From NCBI GenBank assembly GCA_037200885.1, contig JBBCIN010000001.1, forward strand, positions 1,488,001 to 1,552,000: 64,000 bases of DNA. The letters run 5' to 3'. Below are positions 1-9,254 of this stretch, one piece after another. How positions within the stretch are numbered: the first letter of the stretch is position 1; the number at the start of each line of letters is the position of its first letter. The notes under the pieces are model-generated. The model did no database searches. It saw only the letters and a list, made by a program, of their open reading frames with translations, and had not been told where the DNA came from. The translations under genes and the position numbers were made by a program. Origin of the DNA: PMG-095 sp037200885 (GTDB lineage: Bacteria > Myxococcota_A > Polyangia > Polyangiales > Polyangiaceae).

Positions 1-136
1 CTAATGTCTAATGACCCTTCGTAGATCAGTTGGGTCCGGGATTCGTCGCTATTCTTCTGTCTCGGGGCTTCGGGGCCTTCGATGGCCGTCTACCGAGCGC
101 GGACTTTTCTTCGGGAGTGCGCTCGCCGGCAAATCG
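1..136. other. Gene-free window edge
   Basis: No coding frame is convincing here. It lies just beyond the 3' end of the OmpA-like gene. A short near-palindrome, GGCCTTCGATGGCC, occurs around 79-92, but no T-run follows on the minus strand. Confidence 0.4.
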
Positions 137-1234
137 TCACTGACTTCCGGTCTTGGGGCAGCCCTCTTTACTGCTCTCTGAACGGACGAACTGGACTCGA
201 CGATTGAGCGCGCGGTTCGAGGCGCTGGCGTTGTCCACGAGCGGGCGCTCCATGCCGTATCCCGAAGCAGTCAGGCGGGCGTTGGTGACGCCGTGCGCAA
301 TCAGGTACTTCATGACCGATTGGGCGCGGCGGTTCGATAGGTCCTTATTGTACGCGGCCGCGCCCGTGTTGTCGTGTGGCCTTGGACCTCGAGCGTGATC
401 TTGGGGTTTTTGCTCAGGACGTCCGCCACCGCGTCGAGCACGGGGTAGCTTTCGGGGCGAATTTTGTCCTTGTTGGTCTCGAAGTGGATTTGCTGCGTGA
501 TCTTCACTTCGCAGTCAGTGACGACCGCCAGGCGATTGCCCGGACAGCCGAGCGGCTCCTGGGTCGTCGAGCCGATTTCGTTCGGGCACTGATCCTTCAC
601 GTCCGGGACGGTATCCTTGTCGTTGTCCGGGTCGGGGCAACCGTCGTCGTCTTCGTAGCCGTCCAGGTCTTCCGGCTCGTTCGGGCACTTGTCTACGGCG
701 TCCAGCAGACCGTCCAAGTCGTTGTCGGGCTCCGGACAGCCATCCGCGTCCAGATAGCCGTCTCTGTCCTCGGGGGTCAGCTCGCACTGATCCAAGGAAT
801 CGGCGATGCCGTCTGCGTCGCTGTCCGGATCGTCGGGGCAGCCGTCTTCGTCTTGGTAGCCGTTGTAATTTTCGGGCTTGGTCGGGCACTGGTCCAGCAG
901 ATCGCCGTAGCCGTCCCCGTCGCTATCGCCCTGCGTCGCGCAATGCTCGGGGGGGGGACAACAGCTCGGCGGCGCGCGCGTTCGGCTCGGCCTGGGCTAG
1001 GTGCGCTTGGGCTTTCGAGGCAAAGCCCTGATCGAGCTCGATGGCCGCGAACTTCAGCTGGCTCCGCGCGATCGCGAGCTCACGCGGCGCGCATTGCATC
1101 GCGCCGTTGCGCTCGGCTTGCTCGACGATCTTTTCGAGCCCCGCGATTTGCCCGCGCAATTCAGCAGACCGCGCGCAATTGGCCAGCGCGAGCGGAGCCG
1201 CGATCAGCAATACGAGCGCGTGCCTCTGCTTCAT
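137..1234 (-). CDS. OmpA-family lipoprotein with DUF4398-like N-terminus and TSP3 repeats (frameshifted)
   Basis: Predicted outer-membrane lipoprotein tethered to peptidoglycan. The N-terminus is a signal peptide with lipobox LANC, followed by a helical DUF4398-like stretch. Next come several thrombospondin type-3 calcium-binding repeats (DSDGDG, DNDLDG, DPDNDKD types), each ending DQCP-like. The C-terminus is an OmpA domain (QIHFETNKD, LEVQGHT, then LSNRRAQSVMKYL and the end at the TGA of 139-137). Two single-base defects break the frame: one base too many in the G9 run at 949-957, and one missing near 380, where GHTDNTG would be expected. The start overlaps the stop of the upstream DUF4398 lipoprotein gene by four bases, so the two are co-transcribed. 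Family assignment is strong; the exact ligand is unknown. Confidence 0.8.
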
Positions 1235-1566
1235 TGACCCGCCCCGCGGCGCGCTTCACGCGCTCGGCGGATTGCCTTGTCGGCGTACTCTTCACACGCC
1301 TCAGCCAGGTCTACAGCGTCGCTATAATCAGCCTCCGCTGCCTCGCTCTGCGCTTGCCGCAGATGCTCTTTGGCGTAGAAATATTCGTACGGCGCGGACT
1401 GCTCGGCGCCAAGTTCGCGCGCTTCTTCCAGCTTGCCGGAGGCGGAATTCGCTTGGATGGCGTAGAGCGTGTTTCCACAGCCAACGATCGCCGACACGCT
1501 CATCACGAGTGCGAAGGTCACGGCGCCACGCGGCGTTGGCCTGTGACTGTGGTTGAAGCTTCGCAC
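1231..1566 (-). CDS. DUF4398-type lipoprotein
   Basis: Small lipoprotein of 111 residues. The signal peptide ends with lipobox IVGC near residue 30, and the mature part is a charged helical segment (ASGKLEEARELGAEQ, AEACEEYADKAIRRARE) typical of DUF4398. It is the first gene of a two-gene unit; its stop overlaps the start of the OmpA-like gene. Paired DUF4398 and OmpA proteins suggest a joint role in anchoring the outer membrane to the wall, but that role is inferred. Confidence 0.7.
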   Translation of the reverse strand: MRSFNHSHRPTPRGAVTFALVMSVSAIVGCGNTLYAIQANSASGKLEEARELGAEQSAPYEYFYAKEHLRQAQSEAAEADYSDAVDLAEACEEYADKAIRRAREARRGAGQ

Positions 1567-1765
1567 CGGGTCCGTTCCTCGAGAACTGAGACCTGCCGTC
1601 GCTAGGTCTATTTCCGCGGGAACGCTAGCAATCCGGCTCGTCCGGCGTCAACCGAGCCGTACCGGCACCAGGCGAGCAGGCGCTTTTCCGAGCACTCGCC
1701 CGCACCGCAATCCGACCCGCCCCGCTGCCGGGTGGGCGCTTCGCTCACTTTGGCCGACAGCGCGG

Positions 1766-1782
1766 CCTCAGTCCAACTGAGG
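1766..1782 (-). terminator. Hairpin downstream of lexA
   Basis: CCTCAGT-CCA-ACTGAGG is a perfect 7-bp stem with a 3-nt loop about 70 bases beyond the lexA stop. No T-run follows on the minus strand, so it may be a Rho-type or attenuating structure, or chance. Confidence 0.35.
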
Positions 1783-1786
1783 TGAG

Positions 1787-1839
1787 CTCAGACGAACCTC
1801 AGCGCAACAGACGGAAACCTCAGACGAACTCAGACGAGC
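1787..1839. repeat. Short direct repeats CTCAGACGA(A/G)C
   Basis: Three copies of CTCAGACGA(A/G)C, at about 1787, 1819 and 1829, crowd the 3' flank of lexA. They could be repeat expansion or binding sites; nothing more can be said from the sequence. Confidence 0.5.
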
Positions 1840-1849
1840 TCGGACAAAA

Positions 1850-2491
1850 TCAGAGACGTCGGTAGACGCCGACGACCTTGCCGAGGAGCATCGTCGACTT
1901 GAAGTCCGACGCGCGCACCAAAATAGGCGCCATCTGCGAATTGGCCGGCTGAAAGCGAACGTAGTCACGCTCGGGGAAGAAGTACTTCACGGTGGCCTCG
2001 TCCCCGATCAGGGCGACCACGATCTCCCGCGCTCGGCGGTCGATTGCTTCTTCACGAAGATGTAGTCCCCGCTCATGATGCCGGCTTCGATCATTGAATC
2101 ACCGGTGACGCGCAGGCCGAACACTTCACGACCGCCGCGGACCAACATGCGGTCGACGCGCACGGTATCGATCACGTTCTCTTCCGCGAGCAGTGGCAGG
2201 CCGGCGGCGACGCGCCCGAGCACGCGAACCTCCACCATGTCGTCGTCCGGCACCTTGACCGGATTCGAGCTCTCCATCCCGCTGACGAGCTTGAGCGCGC
2301 GGCTCTTCATGTCTTCGCGGCGCAGGTAGCCCTTGCGTTCCAAAGCACGAAGATGATCGTTGACCCCGTTGGTCGAACGAATCCCCATTGTACTCGCCGA
2401 TCTCCCGGAGAGTCGGCGGGTAGCCGCGCTCCTCGATCGACTTGCGGATGAAGTCCAACGTTTGTTCTTGGCGAGCGGTCAAGCCTTGCAT
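1850..2491 (-). CDS. lexA: LexA SOS repressor (frameshifted)
   Basis: Transcriptional repressor of the DNA-damage response. The start codon is the ATG of MQGLTARQEQTLDFI. The winged helix-turn-helix follows (ERGYPPTLREIGE). The Ala-Gly cleavage site lies in RVAAGLPLL, the catalytic serine in GDSMIEAG and the catalytic lysine in EATVKYFF near the end. The protein ends VGVYRRL. Two single-base errors interrupt it: an extra A near 2387 (GEY-MGIRSTNGVNDHL resumes in the next frame) and a missing base near 2036 (RGEIVVALIGDEA resumes). A LexA-box-like site sits immediately upstream of the start, consistent with autoregulation. Confidence 0.9.
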
Positions 2492-2506
2492 AGCCGGCGT
2501 AGGATA

Positions 2507-2522
2507 CTGAACAGGTGTAAAG
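2507..2522 (-). promoter_or_regulatory. Putative LexA box in the lexA promoter
   Basis: On the plus strand this reads CTGAACAGGTGTAAAG, with its edge 15 bases upstream of the lexA start codon. As I recall the Myxococcus xanthus LexA site (CTRHAMRYBYGTTCAGS on the other strand), all but one of these 16 positions agree. Position and sequence both support autorepression; binding is inferred. Confidence 0.6.
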
Positions 2523-2759
2523 ACGTCAAATTCTGTGCGGCATGCACAGAAGATTAGTTGAAATCCGCTAGTGTTCCGCCAACTTAGAAATTGCTCCGGA
2601 GACTGTGCGGAGGATCTCCACAGGCTGTGGATGGCCACAGAGCGGGCTTTTATCTTAATCCGAGACGCCTTTGACGCTCGGCTGGAAGCCGTGCGGGCCG
2701 CAAACGTTCCGGGCTAGAGTCCAGCCGCAACCGGCCACGGCTCTGGCCACGCCAAACCC

Positions 2760-3224
2760 ATGAACGATCGCATCGAGCAGCTCGCCAAAATTGACCTCTT
2801 TGCCGGGCTCAAGCCGCAGGCGATCGAGCTGATTGCCAAAGTGTCGACCGAAGAGAGCCACGCGCTCGGCACGAAAATCTTTCAGCACGGGGACGCGGGC
2901 GACAAGCTCTACCTGATCCTGGAAGGCAAGGTCCGGATCAGTCGCGACGTCCCCGGCATGGGTGAAGAAGCGCTGGCCGTGCTCGGCCCGGGCCAGATCT
3001 TCGGTGAGATGGCCCTGCTCGACGAGGCCCCGCGCTCGGCCGACGCGCGCGTGCACGAGCGCTGTCAGCTCCTGGCGATCCCCAAAGACGGCTTCGACGA
3101 CCTGCTCTTCCTGCACAAGGACCTGGCCTACGAGGTCCTCTGGAGCATCGTCCGAATGCTGCTCGGCCGCCTCCGCGAAACGAACAACAAACTCACGTTC
3201 CTATCCATCAGCGGCAAATTTTAG
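2760..3224 (+). CDS. Cyclic nucleotide-binding domain protein
   Basis: A 154-residue protein made almost entirely of one cNMP-binding (CAP_ED) domain. The beta-roll carries GDAGDKLYLILEGKVRIS and the phosphate-binding cassette FGEMALLDEAPRSADARV, with the Glu and Arg pair used to bind cyclic nucleotide in CAP-like proteins. There is no DNA-binding domain, so it is a stand-alone sensor or adaptor rather than a Crp-type regulator. The C-terminal helix (YEVLWSIVRMLLGRLRETNN) resembles the CAP dimerisation helix. It is monocistronic and convergent with the tonB operon. The partner is unknown. Confidence 0.85.
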   Translation: MNDRIEQLAKIDLFAGLKPQAIELIAKVSTEESHALGTKIFQHGDAGDKLYLILEGKVRISRDVPGMGEEALAVLGPGQIFGEMALLDEAPRSADARVHERCQLLAIPKDGFDDLLFLHKDLAYEVLWSIVRMLLGRLRETNNKLTFLSISGKF

Positions 3225-3620
3225 CTCTCGCCTGCCGAACGTGAACCTCGAACATGCCCGTGCACGTGCCCGCTCTCCTGTCCTGGAGATCGGGATTTGG
3301 GTCTGATGGTCACGCGCCACGCTGCGACCGTCGAAGCCTTCGGCGTCAGATCGCGGCCCCCAGCAGCGCGCAGGTCGGGGCATCGCCGTGTCGGACGCGG
3401 CTCAACACCGCGGTTTGCGGCTCCCGGAGGATTCGCCAAGGGAGCGCATTGAACTCGCGCGGATCCCGCTTCGCCCTTGGCGAGGTGAGTAAAAATACCG
3501 CGACGCATTGCGCCGCTCGTCTCCAACGAACTTCGGCGTCATTGCGCGCGCTCGTGAGGTGCGCGGCTGGATTGTGAGCGCCCAACTCTCCCCGGCGGTT
3601 AGCGCGTGTCTCGCCAGCGG
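3225..3620. other. Gene-free convergent intergenic region
   Basis: About 400 bases between the convergent cNMP-binding gene and tonB. No frame resembles a protein. The only structure seen is the inverted repeat at 3434-3482. Confidence 0.5.
3434..3482. terminator. Inverted repeat between convergent genes
   Basis: CGCCAAGGG (3434-3442) pairs perfectly with CCCTTGGCG (3474-3482), with extra GCG/CGC pairing inside. It lies between two convergent genes, so it could end transcription from either side. It has no clear U-tract. Confidence 0.35.
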
Positions 3621-4502
3621 TCAGCGGGTGAAGCGGACGGTGAAGGGGGCGGTGGACATGGTGATCGCGGCGCCGGCGCGATCGAGGGCGGCGTTGAATG
3701 GTTTGCGGAAGGCGCAGGTGCGGGCGGATTGTCCGAAGCCGAAGCCGGGATCTTTCAAGACCGTGACCGATTTGGCGCGACCGTTGGGGCCGACCGTGAC
3801 GGTCAGTTGCACGACCGCGCTGTCGATGCCTTCGACGTCGGCTTCGGCCGGGAATTCGCAGTCGTTCCAGCTGCCGGCCATCGGCGCCGCGGCGCGCGAC
3901 AGGTCCGGGCCCGAAGGCGGAGCCACGGGGCCGGGGGGCGGGGCTTTGCCCACGCCATCGGGTTGCGCGCGCAGATCGTGGACCGCTTTGTTGGCGGTAC
4001 CGTCGGCGGCCGTGACGCCGCCAGCATAGCGATCGGCGGTGCCGTTCACGAAGCCGTTGGTCAGATCGACCGTTCATTCGGATCCGGATCTTGGGTCAGC
4101 ACCTTGCCGGCTTCGGCAGCGGCGGGCGCGGCAGGTGCGGTCGGCGGTGCGCGCGGCAGCGGCGCGCGGAGGCGGCGGGGCTGGCGGTTCCGCTTCGGGT
4201 TCCGGAGGAGCCTCCGGCGGAGGCGGAGGCGGCTCGCTCAGATCGACATCGACTTGGGCCAGGCTGAGCTCGCGCACTTGCGCTTGTACGAGGACCGCGA
4301 ACGCGTGGATGTCGCCCAGAGTGGCGGCGGCTTGCACGCCCACCGCCGTATGCAAGAAGAGCGCGCCGAGGATGCCCACGATCAGTCCGACGCGCACCTC
4401 ACGATCGCCCAGCGAGAAGATCGGCGCCAGCGGATCTGCGCCGAGTTGCTGAGCTGCGGCGTGAGCTTGGCTTTGGGCGATGGAGTCGGCGGTGCTCGTC
4501 AT
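3621..4502 (-). CDS. tonB: TonB-like energy transducer (frameshifted)
   Basis: Periplasm-spanning energy transducer of the ExbBD-TonB complex. The start is the ATG of MTSTADSIAQSQ. One membrane helix (VGLIVGILGALFLHTAVG) is followed by a Pro/Glu-rich linker (SEPPPPPPEAPPEPEAEPP) and a C-terminal TonB/AgmX-like domain (VQLTVTVGPNGRAKSVTVL, ARTCAFRKPFNAALDRAG) ending PFTVRFTR. Two indels break it, near 4150-4175 in the Pro-rich segment and near 4068, after KVLTQDPDPNE and before VDLTNGFVNGTADRYAGG. It is the last gene of the exbB-exbD-tonB operon, 19 bases after exbD. Confidence 0.8.
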
Positions 4503-4521
4503 CTCAGTGGGCGTCGGTCGC

Positions 4522-4970
4522 TTACTTGCCTGGCGCAGCCTCGACGGGGGTGCCGCTCTTGTCCGAGGGCGACACCGCAAATGCAATCTTGGCCACGCCC
4601 GCGCGCTTGAGCAAATCGAGCACGTGAATCACCCGCCCGTGCTCGACCTTGCGATCGGCGCGGATCACGGCGCGGAGATCGGCGGTCTTCGCCTTGGCGG
4701 CTTTGGCTAGCGCCGTGATGCCCTCGTCGCTCGAGAGGTTCTCCGAATCGACTCGGGTCTTTCCGTCCGCGGAGAGCTCGACGGAGAAGACTTGCTGCAT
4801 GGCCTCACCGCTGGCGGCCTTGGGCAAATCCATGGGCATGCCCTGCGAGACGATGATGCGCGCGGGTGACCATGAAGATGATCAGTAGCACCAGCGTCAC
4901 GTCGACGAGCGGCGTGACGTTGATGCCGGAAACCATGCCGTCATCGTCGTTCCTGCTGCCGCCAGCCATG
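4522..4970 (-). CDS. exbD: ExbD/TolR biopolymer transport protein (frameshifted)
   Basis: Proton-motive-force-harvesting partner of ExbB. The N-terminus is a short cytoplasmic piece and a single membrane helix with the conserved aspartate (GINVTPLVDVTLVLLIIFMVT), followed by a periplasmic domain (LRAVIRADRKVEHGRVIHVLDLLKRAGVAKIAFAV as separate conserved strands). One extra base near 4865 breaks the frame just after the helix. The length of about 148 residues is normal. The start lies two bases after the exbB stop. Confidence 0.87.
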
Positions 4971-4972
4971 GC

Positions 4973-5732
4973 TCAGTCTTCCTCGGGCGGAACGGAAGTA
5001 CGCGCCGAGGGCTTGGCTTTGCCCTTGTCGGCCTTGCCGAGCGCGGCCACCGAGGCGGGCGGCGGCGCGGCATGCCCGGCTTCGACCCCAGCCAGGTAGG
5101 ACAAGAGCACGTGGCTCAGCGCGTCCGTGTTGGCCAATATCGAACGCGAGATGCGCTGGTAGAAATTGTTCATGGCGACCGCGGGGATGGCGACCACGAG
5201 ACCCACGGCCGTGGCGACGAGCGCTTCGGCGATCGCGCTCATCACCGCCGTTGGCGCGGCCGAGGACGCGCTTTGCGCAGTGGTCATGCCCTGCTTGCCG
5301 AGCTGCTCGAAGGCCTGCACGACGCCGATCACGGTGCCGAACAGACCGATGAACGGAGCGTTGTTGCCGAGCGTGCCGAGGTAGGCGAGCCGACGCTCGA
5401 GCTTCATGCGCTGGAGCGCGGCCGCGCCTTGCATGGCTTCGTCGGCGGCCTTCATGCCACGGTCGGATTCGCGCAGGCCGGCGACGACCACTGCGGCTTC
5501 GGCGCTCGGAGACGCTTCCAGCTGGCGGAGGCGCGGCCTCGGCGTCGCCCTCGCGCAGCAAGCGGCGCAAATCACTCGCCAGCTTCGGAATGTCGTCACG
5601 CAGCGAGAAATAGAACCAACCGCGCTCCAGCATGATGGCCACCGAGATTACGCTCAGGAAGATCATCAGCCACATGACCCACGATGCCCCGAAGCTCGTC
5701 ATCAAGCCTTGAAGCCACTCAACCAGATTCAT
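4973..5732 (-). CDS. exbB: ExbB/TolQ-family proton channel (frameshifted)
   Basis: Inner-membrane MotA/TolQ/ExbB channel subunit. The first membrane helix is VMWLMIFLSVISVAIMLERG, followed by a cytoplasmic region with RRLAYLGTLGNNAPFIGLFG, the conserved signature GTVIGVVQAF, and a second helix pair ending ALVATAVGLVVAIPAVAMNNF. A single-base error near 5535 separates the N-terminal 65 residues from the rest. The C-terminal tail is Ala/Pro/Lys-rich. It is the first gene of the operon with exbD and tonB. Confidence 0.88.
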
Positions 5733-5868
5733 CCGACAAGTCCTTTGGTCAGTTCAGCTCGAACGTAGCGGCGCTTCCCGTAGCACAGTTCGGCCGGCGA
5801 GGCCTTTTTCCGTTGCCCATTCACATTCGCTAACTTGGTCGCTGGCGCCAGCAACGGGCGATGCTCCC

Positions 5869-5885
5869 GCCGGTCATTGACCGGC
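5869..5885 (-). terminator. Palindromic hairpin downstream of the HAD nucleotidase
   Basis: GCCGGTCA-T-TGACCGGC, with perfect 8-bp arms, lies 20 bases past the stop of the minus-strand nucleotidase gene. The tiny centre means some pairs must open to form a loop, and there is no strong T-run, so this is a tentative terminator or operator. Confidence 0.35.
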
Positions 5886-5905
5886 TCATTGGCCAGCGAG
5901 CGGGC

Positions 5906-7440
5906 TCAGAGCTCGTGCGGCATCAAATCATACGGCGAATGGAAGTACTGCTGCGGCGAATACGCGCGCAGGCACGACACCCTGCGCGTGTAGATGTCCG
6001 CGTACAGATCCACCTGCAGGCCGAAGCAACTCATCTCGTTTTGTTCCTTCAGCAGCGGCCCCCAATAGGGATGGAAAGCGCTGAGAGATACGCTCGGCGA
6101 GCATATCGTATTCCGTCGTGAGGCTGCGCAGCTCGGCGCGCACGCGCTCGAGCGCGCGCTTGGTGCGGGTGCGATCGCTCTCCTCGTCGCCAAGCGGGCC
6201 AGCACTGGCGCTTCCGCGGGTCAATTCCTTGATCCGGCTCTGGTGGAAGCGCAGCTCGTCTTCCAACTTGTTGCGCGCTTCATCCAAGGCGCGCTGACGG
6301 CCGAGATCGTCCGAGCAGGCCTCGTAGGCGGCGATCTCCTCATCCATCTCTTGGATCACCATCAAGGTGTGCCAAGACGATTCCTTCTTGGAGCGCAGGA
6401 TGTCGCCGTAAATGTGATCGCCCACGTACAGCACGCTGGAGCTGCGCATGCCGACTAGGCGCTCGAACTCTTCCAGATTGCCGCCCTCGTAGACTTTGCC
6501 GCGCTCCAGCTTTTCACGCACGGGGCGCAGCACCTCTCCATCGCGCTCCATCAGCGGCCGCCCGTCTTGGAAGAAGCGCGGCTTGCCTGCGGAACAGATC
6601 ACGAACTCGAAGTAGTGCCGCCAGGAGGGATACTCCGGCATGACGTCCGCGAGCAGGTGGGTCATCACCTGGTCGGTGTAGCCGAACGGGGAATTCGTCA
6701 GCAAAAAATAGGCGTTTTCCCCCCGGAACGCAGCTTGTGCAGCGTGCGTGCGAGCTCGAGCTCACGCTCGATGTACACGCCGATCTCGCTCGTGACCGTG
6801 GCGTATACCGCGCCCTCGGCGTGCGCTTCGTCGATCGAGGCGCGCACGTCGGCGAACAGCTTGTCGTAGTCGAGCTTCTCGCCCTTCTTCTCCATGGCCT
6901 CGACGATCGCGGAGTAGCTGGTGACTTCACTCAGCGCAAATAGCGTGTCGATCCAATGGTAGCGCGGCGTGTGCGGCCGGATGCGCTTGTCGTGATAGAG
7001 CGCGGTGATCTCTTCTTGGGGCAGACGACGCATGCCGTGGGTAGCCGCGCTGGGACGACCTTGTAGCGGTCCATCTTCAGCACGTGCCCGTAGCGCTTGT
7101 CGACGAGCAGGCCGCGGATCGGAAAGCGGATGTCGTACGCGAGGTTCTTCAGGTACGCGGGATAGCCGCGACGGATCATGCGCTCGATCGTGAGCTCCAC
7201 GCTGAGCGTGTCCATCCGCTCTTGGCGATAGATCGCCAAGGTGTAGTCCATGTCGAAGCCGATCCAGTCGATGTTCGAGAAGCGCAGATCGCGGTTCACG
7301 AACACGCGGTCGGAGCGCGCGATGGAACGGGGGCTCGCAATGCCAGAGCCCGCTGCCACGAGTGGCAGCGTGAGCTGCCGAGGATCGGAGGGCACCGTCG
7401 GCGGAAGAGCGGGCGCGGAAGGCTTGGTGGCGGGAGGCAC
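5906..7440 (-). CDS. HAD-superfamily 5'-nucleotidase, cN-II-like (frameshifted)
   Basis: Cytosolic purine 5'-nucleotidase family (HAD-IG), predicted to dephosphorylate IMP/GMP-type nucleotides. Motif I is GFDMDYTLAIY, with both catalytic aspartates; motif II is IFLLTNSPFGYTD; the acidic motif IV is YVGDHIYGDILRSKK. The C-terminus ends QQYFHSPYDLMPHEL. About 511 codons is the usual length. At least three single-base breaks occur, near 7050, 6710 and 6080, and each time the same family continues in another frame. The likely start is a GTG at 7440; an AGGAGG lies unusually far upstream, so the start is uncertain. Monocistronic. Confidence 0.83.
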
Positions 7441-7558
7441 AGGAAGAACGATGAGCCTCCTGGCTCACCGCGGGATTTCCAAATTGTGCTGTCCCAGGGC
7501 CGCCATGTCAACTTCGCCCGAGTTGACCGAAAGGCGCGACTAGGGAACGTTTACCAGG

Positions 7559-8768
7559 ATGAGACGAGCAATTTTGGGGCGGGGGACAGGTCCGCGGGCG
7601 GTGGTTTTATCGAGCGGGTTCGCCGCGCTCCTGACGGTCAGCGCTCGCGCCAGCGCGGTGAATTGTAGCGATTTACCGAATCGCGTGTACCTGGGCGCGC
7701 CCGACACCCAGGGAAAAGACGATCAAAACCCTGGCGCGCCAGCTTCGCAATTCCTCGAGCAAGCCCGTCACGCTGGTCTATCAAACCAGCAGTACCTCCT
7801 GCTCGAACGTGGCCCTGATCGCGGATGGCACGCCCGTGACGACTTCCTTCGGTTTCGTGCCGTCGACGGCTGAGAACCCGAGCTGGACCACGGAGCAGCC
7901 AGCGATCGCGTGCACACCCGACGCCGGTGGTAACAAATACGATTTGGTCGCGACCGACCTATTCCTCGATACTTGTCGGTCGAGCGCCTTACCGGCGACG
8001 CTCACGGTGACGAAAGGGCCGGTCCGCACGTTGGTGTTCGCCACGCCGTTCGCCAGCGAGCAGCGCGCCATCACCGCCGAGCAGGCGTACTTCGTCTTCG
8101 GCTTCCCCAACGGCGGCCGAGCCAGCCCCTGGGTCGACGAGGGCAGCTTGTTCATTCGCTCGCCCACGAACAGCATTTTGCGCGCTTTGGCGGCGAACAT
8201 TCGCGTGCCCGAGAACCAGTGGCACGGCACCTCCCTCGGCTCGAGCAGCTCGGTCGTCAGTGCCGTGAGCGGCGCGAGCAACACCGAGTCGACGCTGGGG
8301 GTGCTCGACAGCGTGGCCTACGATGCCAACCGCAATACGTTGCGCGCGCTCGCGTTCCGCGCCCCGCAACAAAGCCACGCTTACTACCCTGACTCGACGT
8401 TCGAGAAAAACGATCGCCAAAACGTGCGTGACGGGCACTACCTGTTGTGGTCGCAAGGCTCGTACATCAGCGTGACCGCGCAGAGCGACGCCGGCTACGT
8501 TGCCAGCCTGCTGGCGGGGTTGTCGGTCAGTCCGGCGCCCGGCTTCGAAGCGTTGGACGCGGTCATTGCGGGCGGTTCGATCCCCGACTGCGCCATGACG
8601 GTCTCGCGCTCCGTCGATGGCGGCAATCTGTCGACCTACACGCCCGCCGACGCCTGCGCTTGCTACTACGAGAACTTAGTCAGCGGCACGTCGAGCTGTA
8701 ACGCCTGTAGTGCGTCGAGCCCGTGCGCTTCCGGCACTTGCCGTCGCGGCTCGTGCGAGGTGAAATAA
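7559..8768 (+). CDS. Secreted periplasmic binding-protein-like protein (frameshifted)
   Basis: Exported protein with an N-terminal signal sequence (VVLSSGFAALLTVSARASA). After it comes VNCSDLPNRVYLGAPDTQ, then KTIKTLARQL and KPVTLVYQTSSTSC, a pattern like PstS-type substrate-binding folds. A single-base error near 7715 breaks the frame. The C-terminus is Cys-rich (ADACACYYENL, SSCNACSASSPCASGTCRRGSC), probably disulfide-bonded or EGF-like. It is followed one base later by a lipoprotein gene, so the two form a unit. The substrate is unknown. The binding-protein call is a fold-level guess. Confidence 0.5.
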
Positions 8769-8769
8769 G

Positions 8770-9210
8770 ATGAGCGCTCTCGAACCGATGCGTTCCCTAC
8801 GCATCCTCGTGCTCGGCTGCGCGCTGACCGCCGCGCTGTGCGCCACTTCGTGCTCATCCGATGAACGCGAATTTGCCGAGGCCGCGGGCACGGCGGGTAC
8901 GGGCGCGAGCGGGGCGAGCCCAGCCGGCGGCGGCAAATCGGTAGGCGGCTCGAGTGGCAGCAGTGGCTCGCTCGGTGTCGCGGGTCAGGCGGATGCCGGA
9001 TCGAGCGGCGCGGGTGAAGCGGGGTCCGGCGGCGAGGCCGGCTCGGCTGGATCGGCTGGCTCAGCGGGCGCGGGCAATACCCCGGAGTGCTACTCCAAGC
9101 CGACGACTCACTTCGAAATCATCAACGCCTGCACCGACGCTGAAGCGGTCGACGTCAACCCCAGGCTGCCTTTGCTGGAGGCTGACGGCAGCTTGCCGCC
9201 GTTGCCATGA
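8770..9210 (+). CDS. Lipoprotein with Gly/Ser/Ala-rich linker
   Basis: A 146-residue predicted lipoprotein. The signal peptide (LRILVLGCALTAALCATSC) gives a Cys near residue 28, followed by a low-complexity Gly/Ser/Ala linker of about 75 residues. The small C-terminal tail (CYSKPTTHFEIINACTDAEAVDVNP) has two Cys. A start at the second Met (MRSLRIL, 8788) is also possible. It sits directly behind the binding-protein-like gene and may be its surface partner. No family recognised. Confidence 0.6.
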   Translation: MSALEPMRSLRILVLGCALTAALCATSCSSDEREFAEAAGTAGTGASGASPAGGGKSVGGSSGSSGSLGVAGQADAGSSGAGEAGSGGEAGSAGSAGSAGAGNTPECYSKPTTHFEIINACTDAEAVDVNPRLPLLEADGSLPPLP

Positions 9211-9254
9211 GCTAGCGAGTGCCGTGCTGGCGAGTTTTTGGCGGACTCGCTAGC
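9211..9254. terminator. Bidirectional hairpin between convergent genes
   Basis: GCTAGCGAGT (9211-9220) is perfectly inverted as ACTCGCTAGC (9245-9254), with a 24-nt loop. It starts directly after the plus-strand lipoprotein stop and its other arm overlaps the stop of the minus-strand epimerase gene. A T5 run lies in the loop (9235-9239). Confidence 0.55.

Noticed and set aside
376..1605. Long plus-strand open frame opposite the OmpA-family and DUF4398 genes
   Set aside because: It is a mirror frame of high-GC coding DNA with low-complexity Arg/Ala content and no family resemblance; the minus-strand genes explain the region.
3606..4610. 334-codon plus-strand frame over tonB
   Set aside because: Composition is Arg/Gly/Ala-rich antisense to a Pro/Glu-rich linker; TonB features lie on the other strand.
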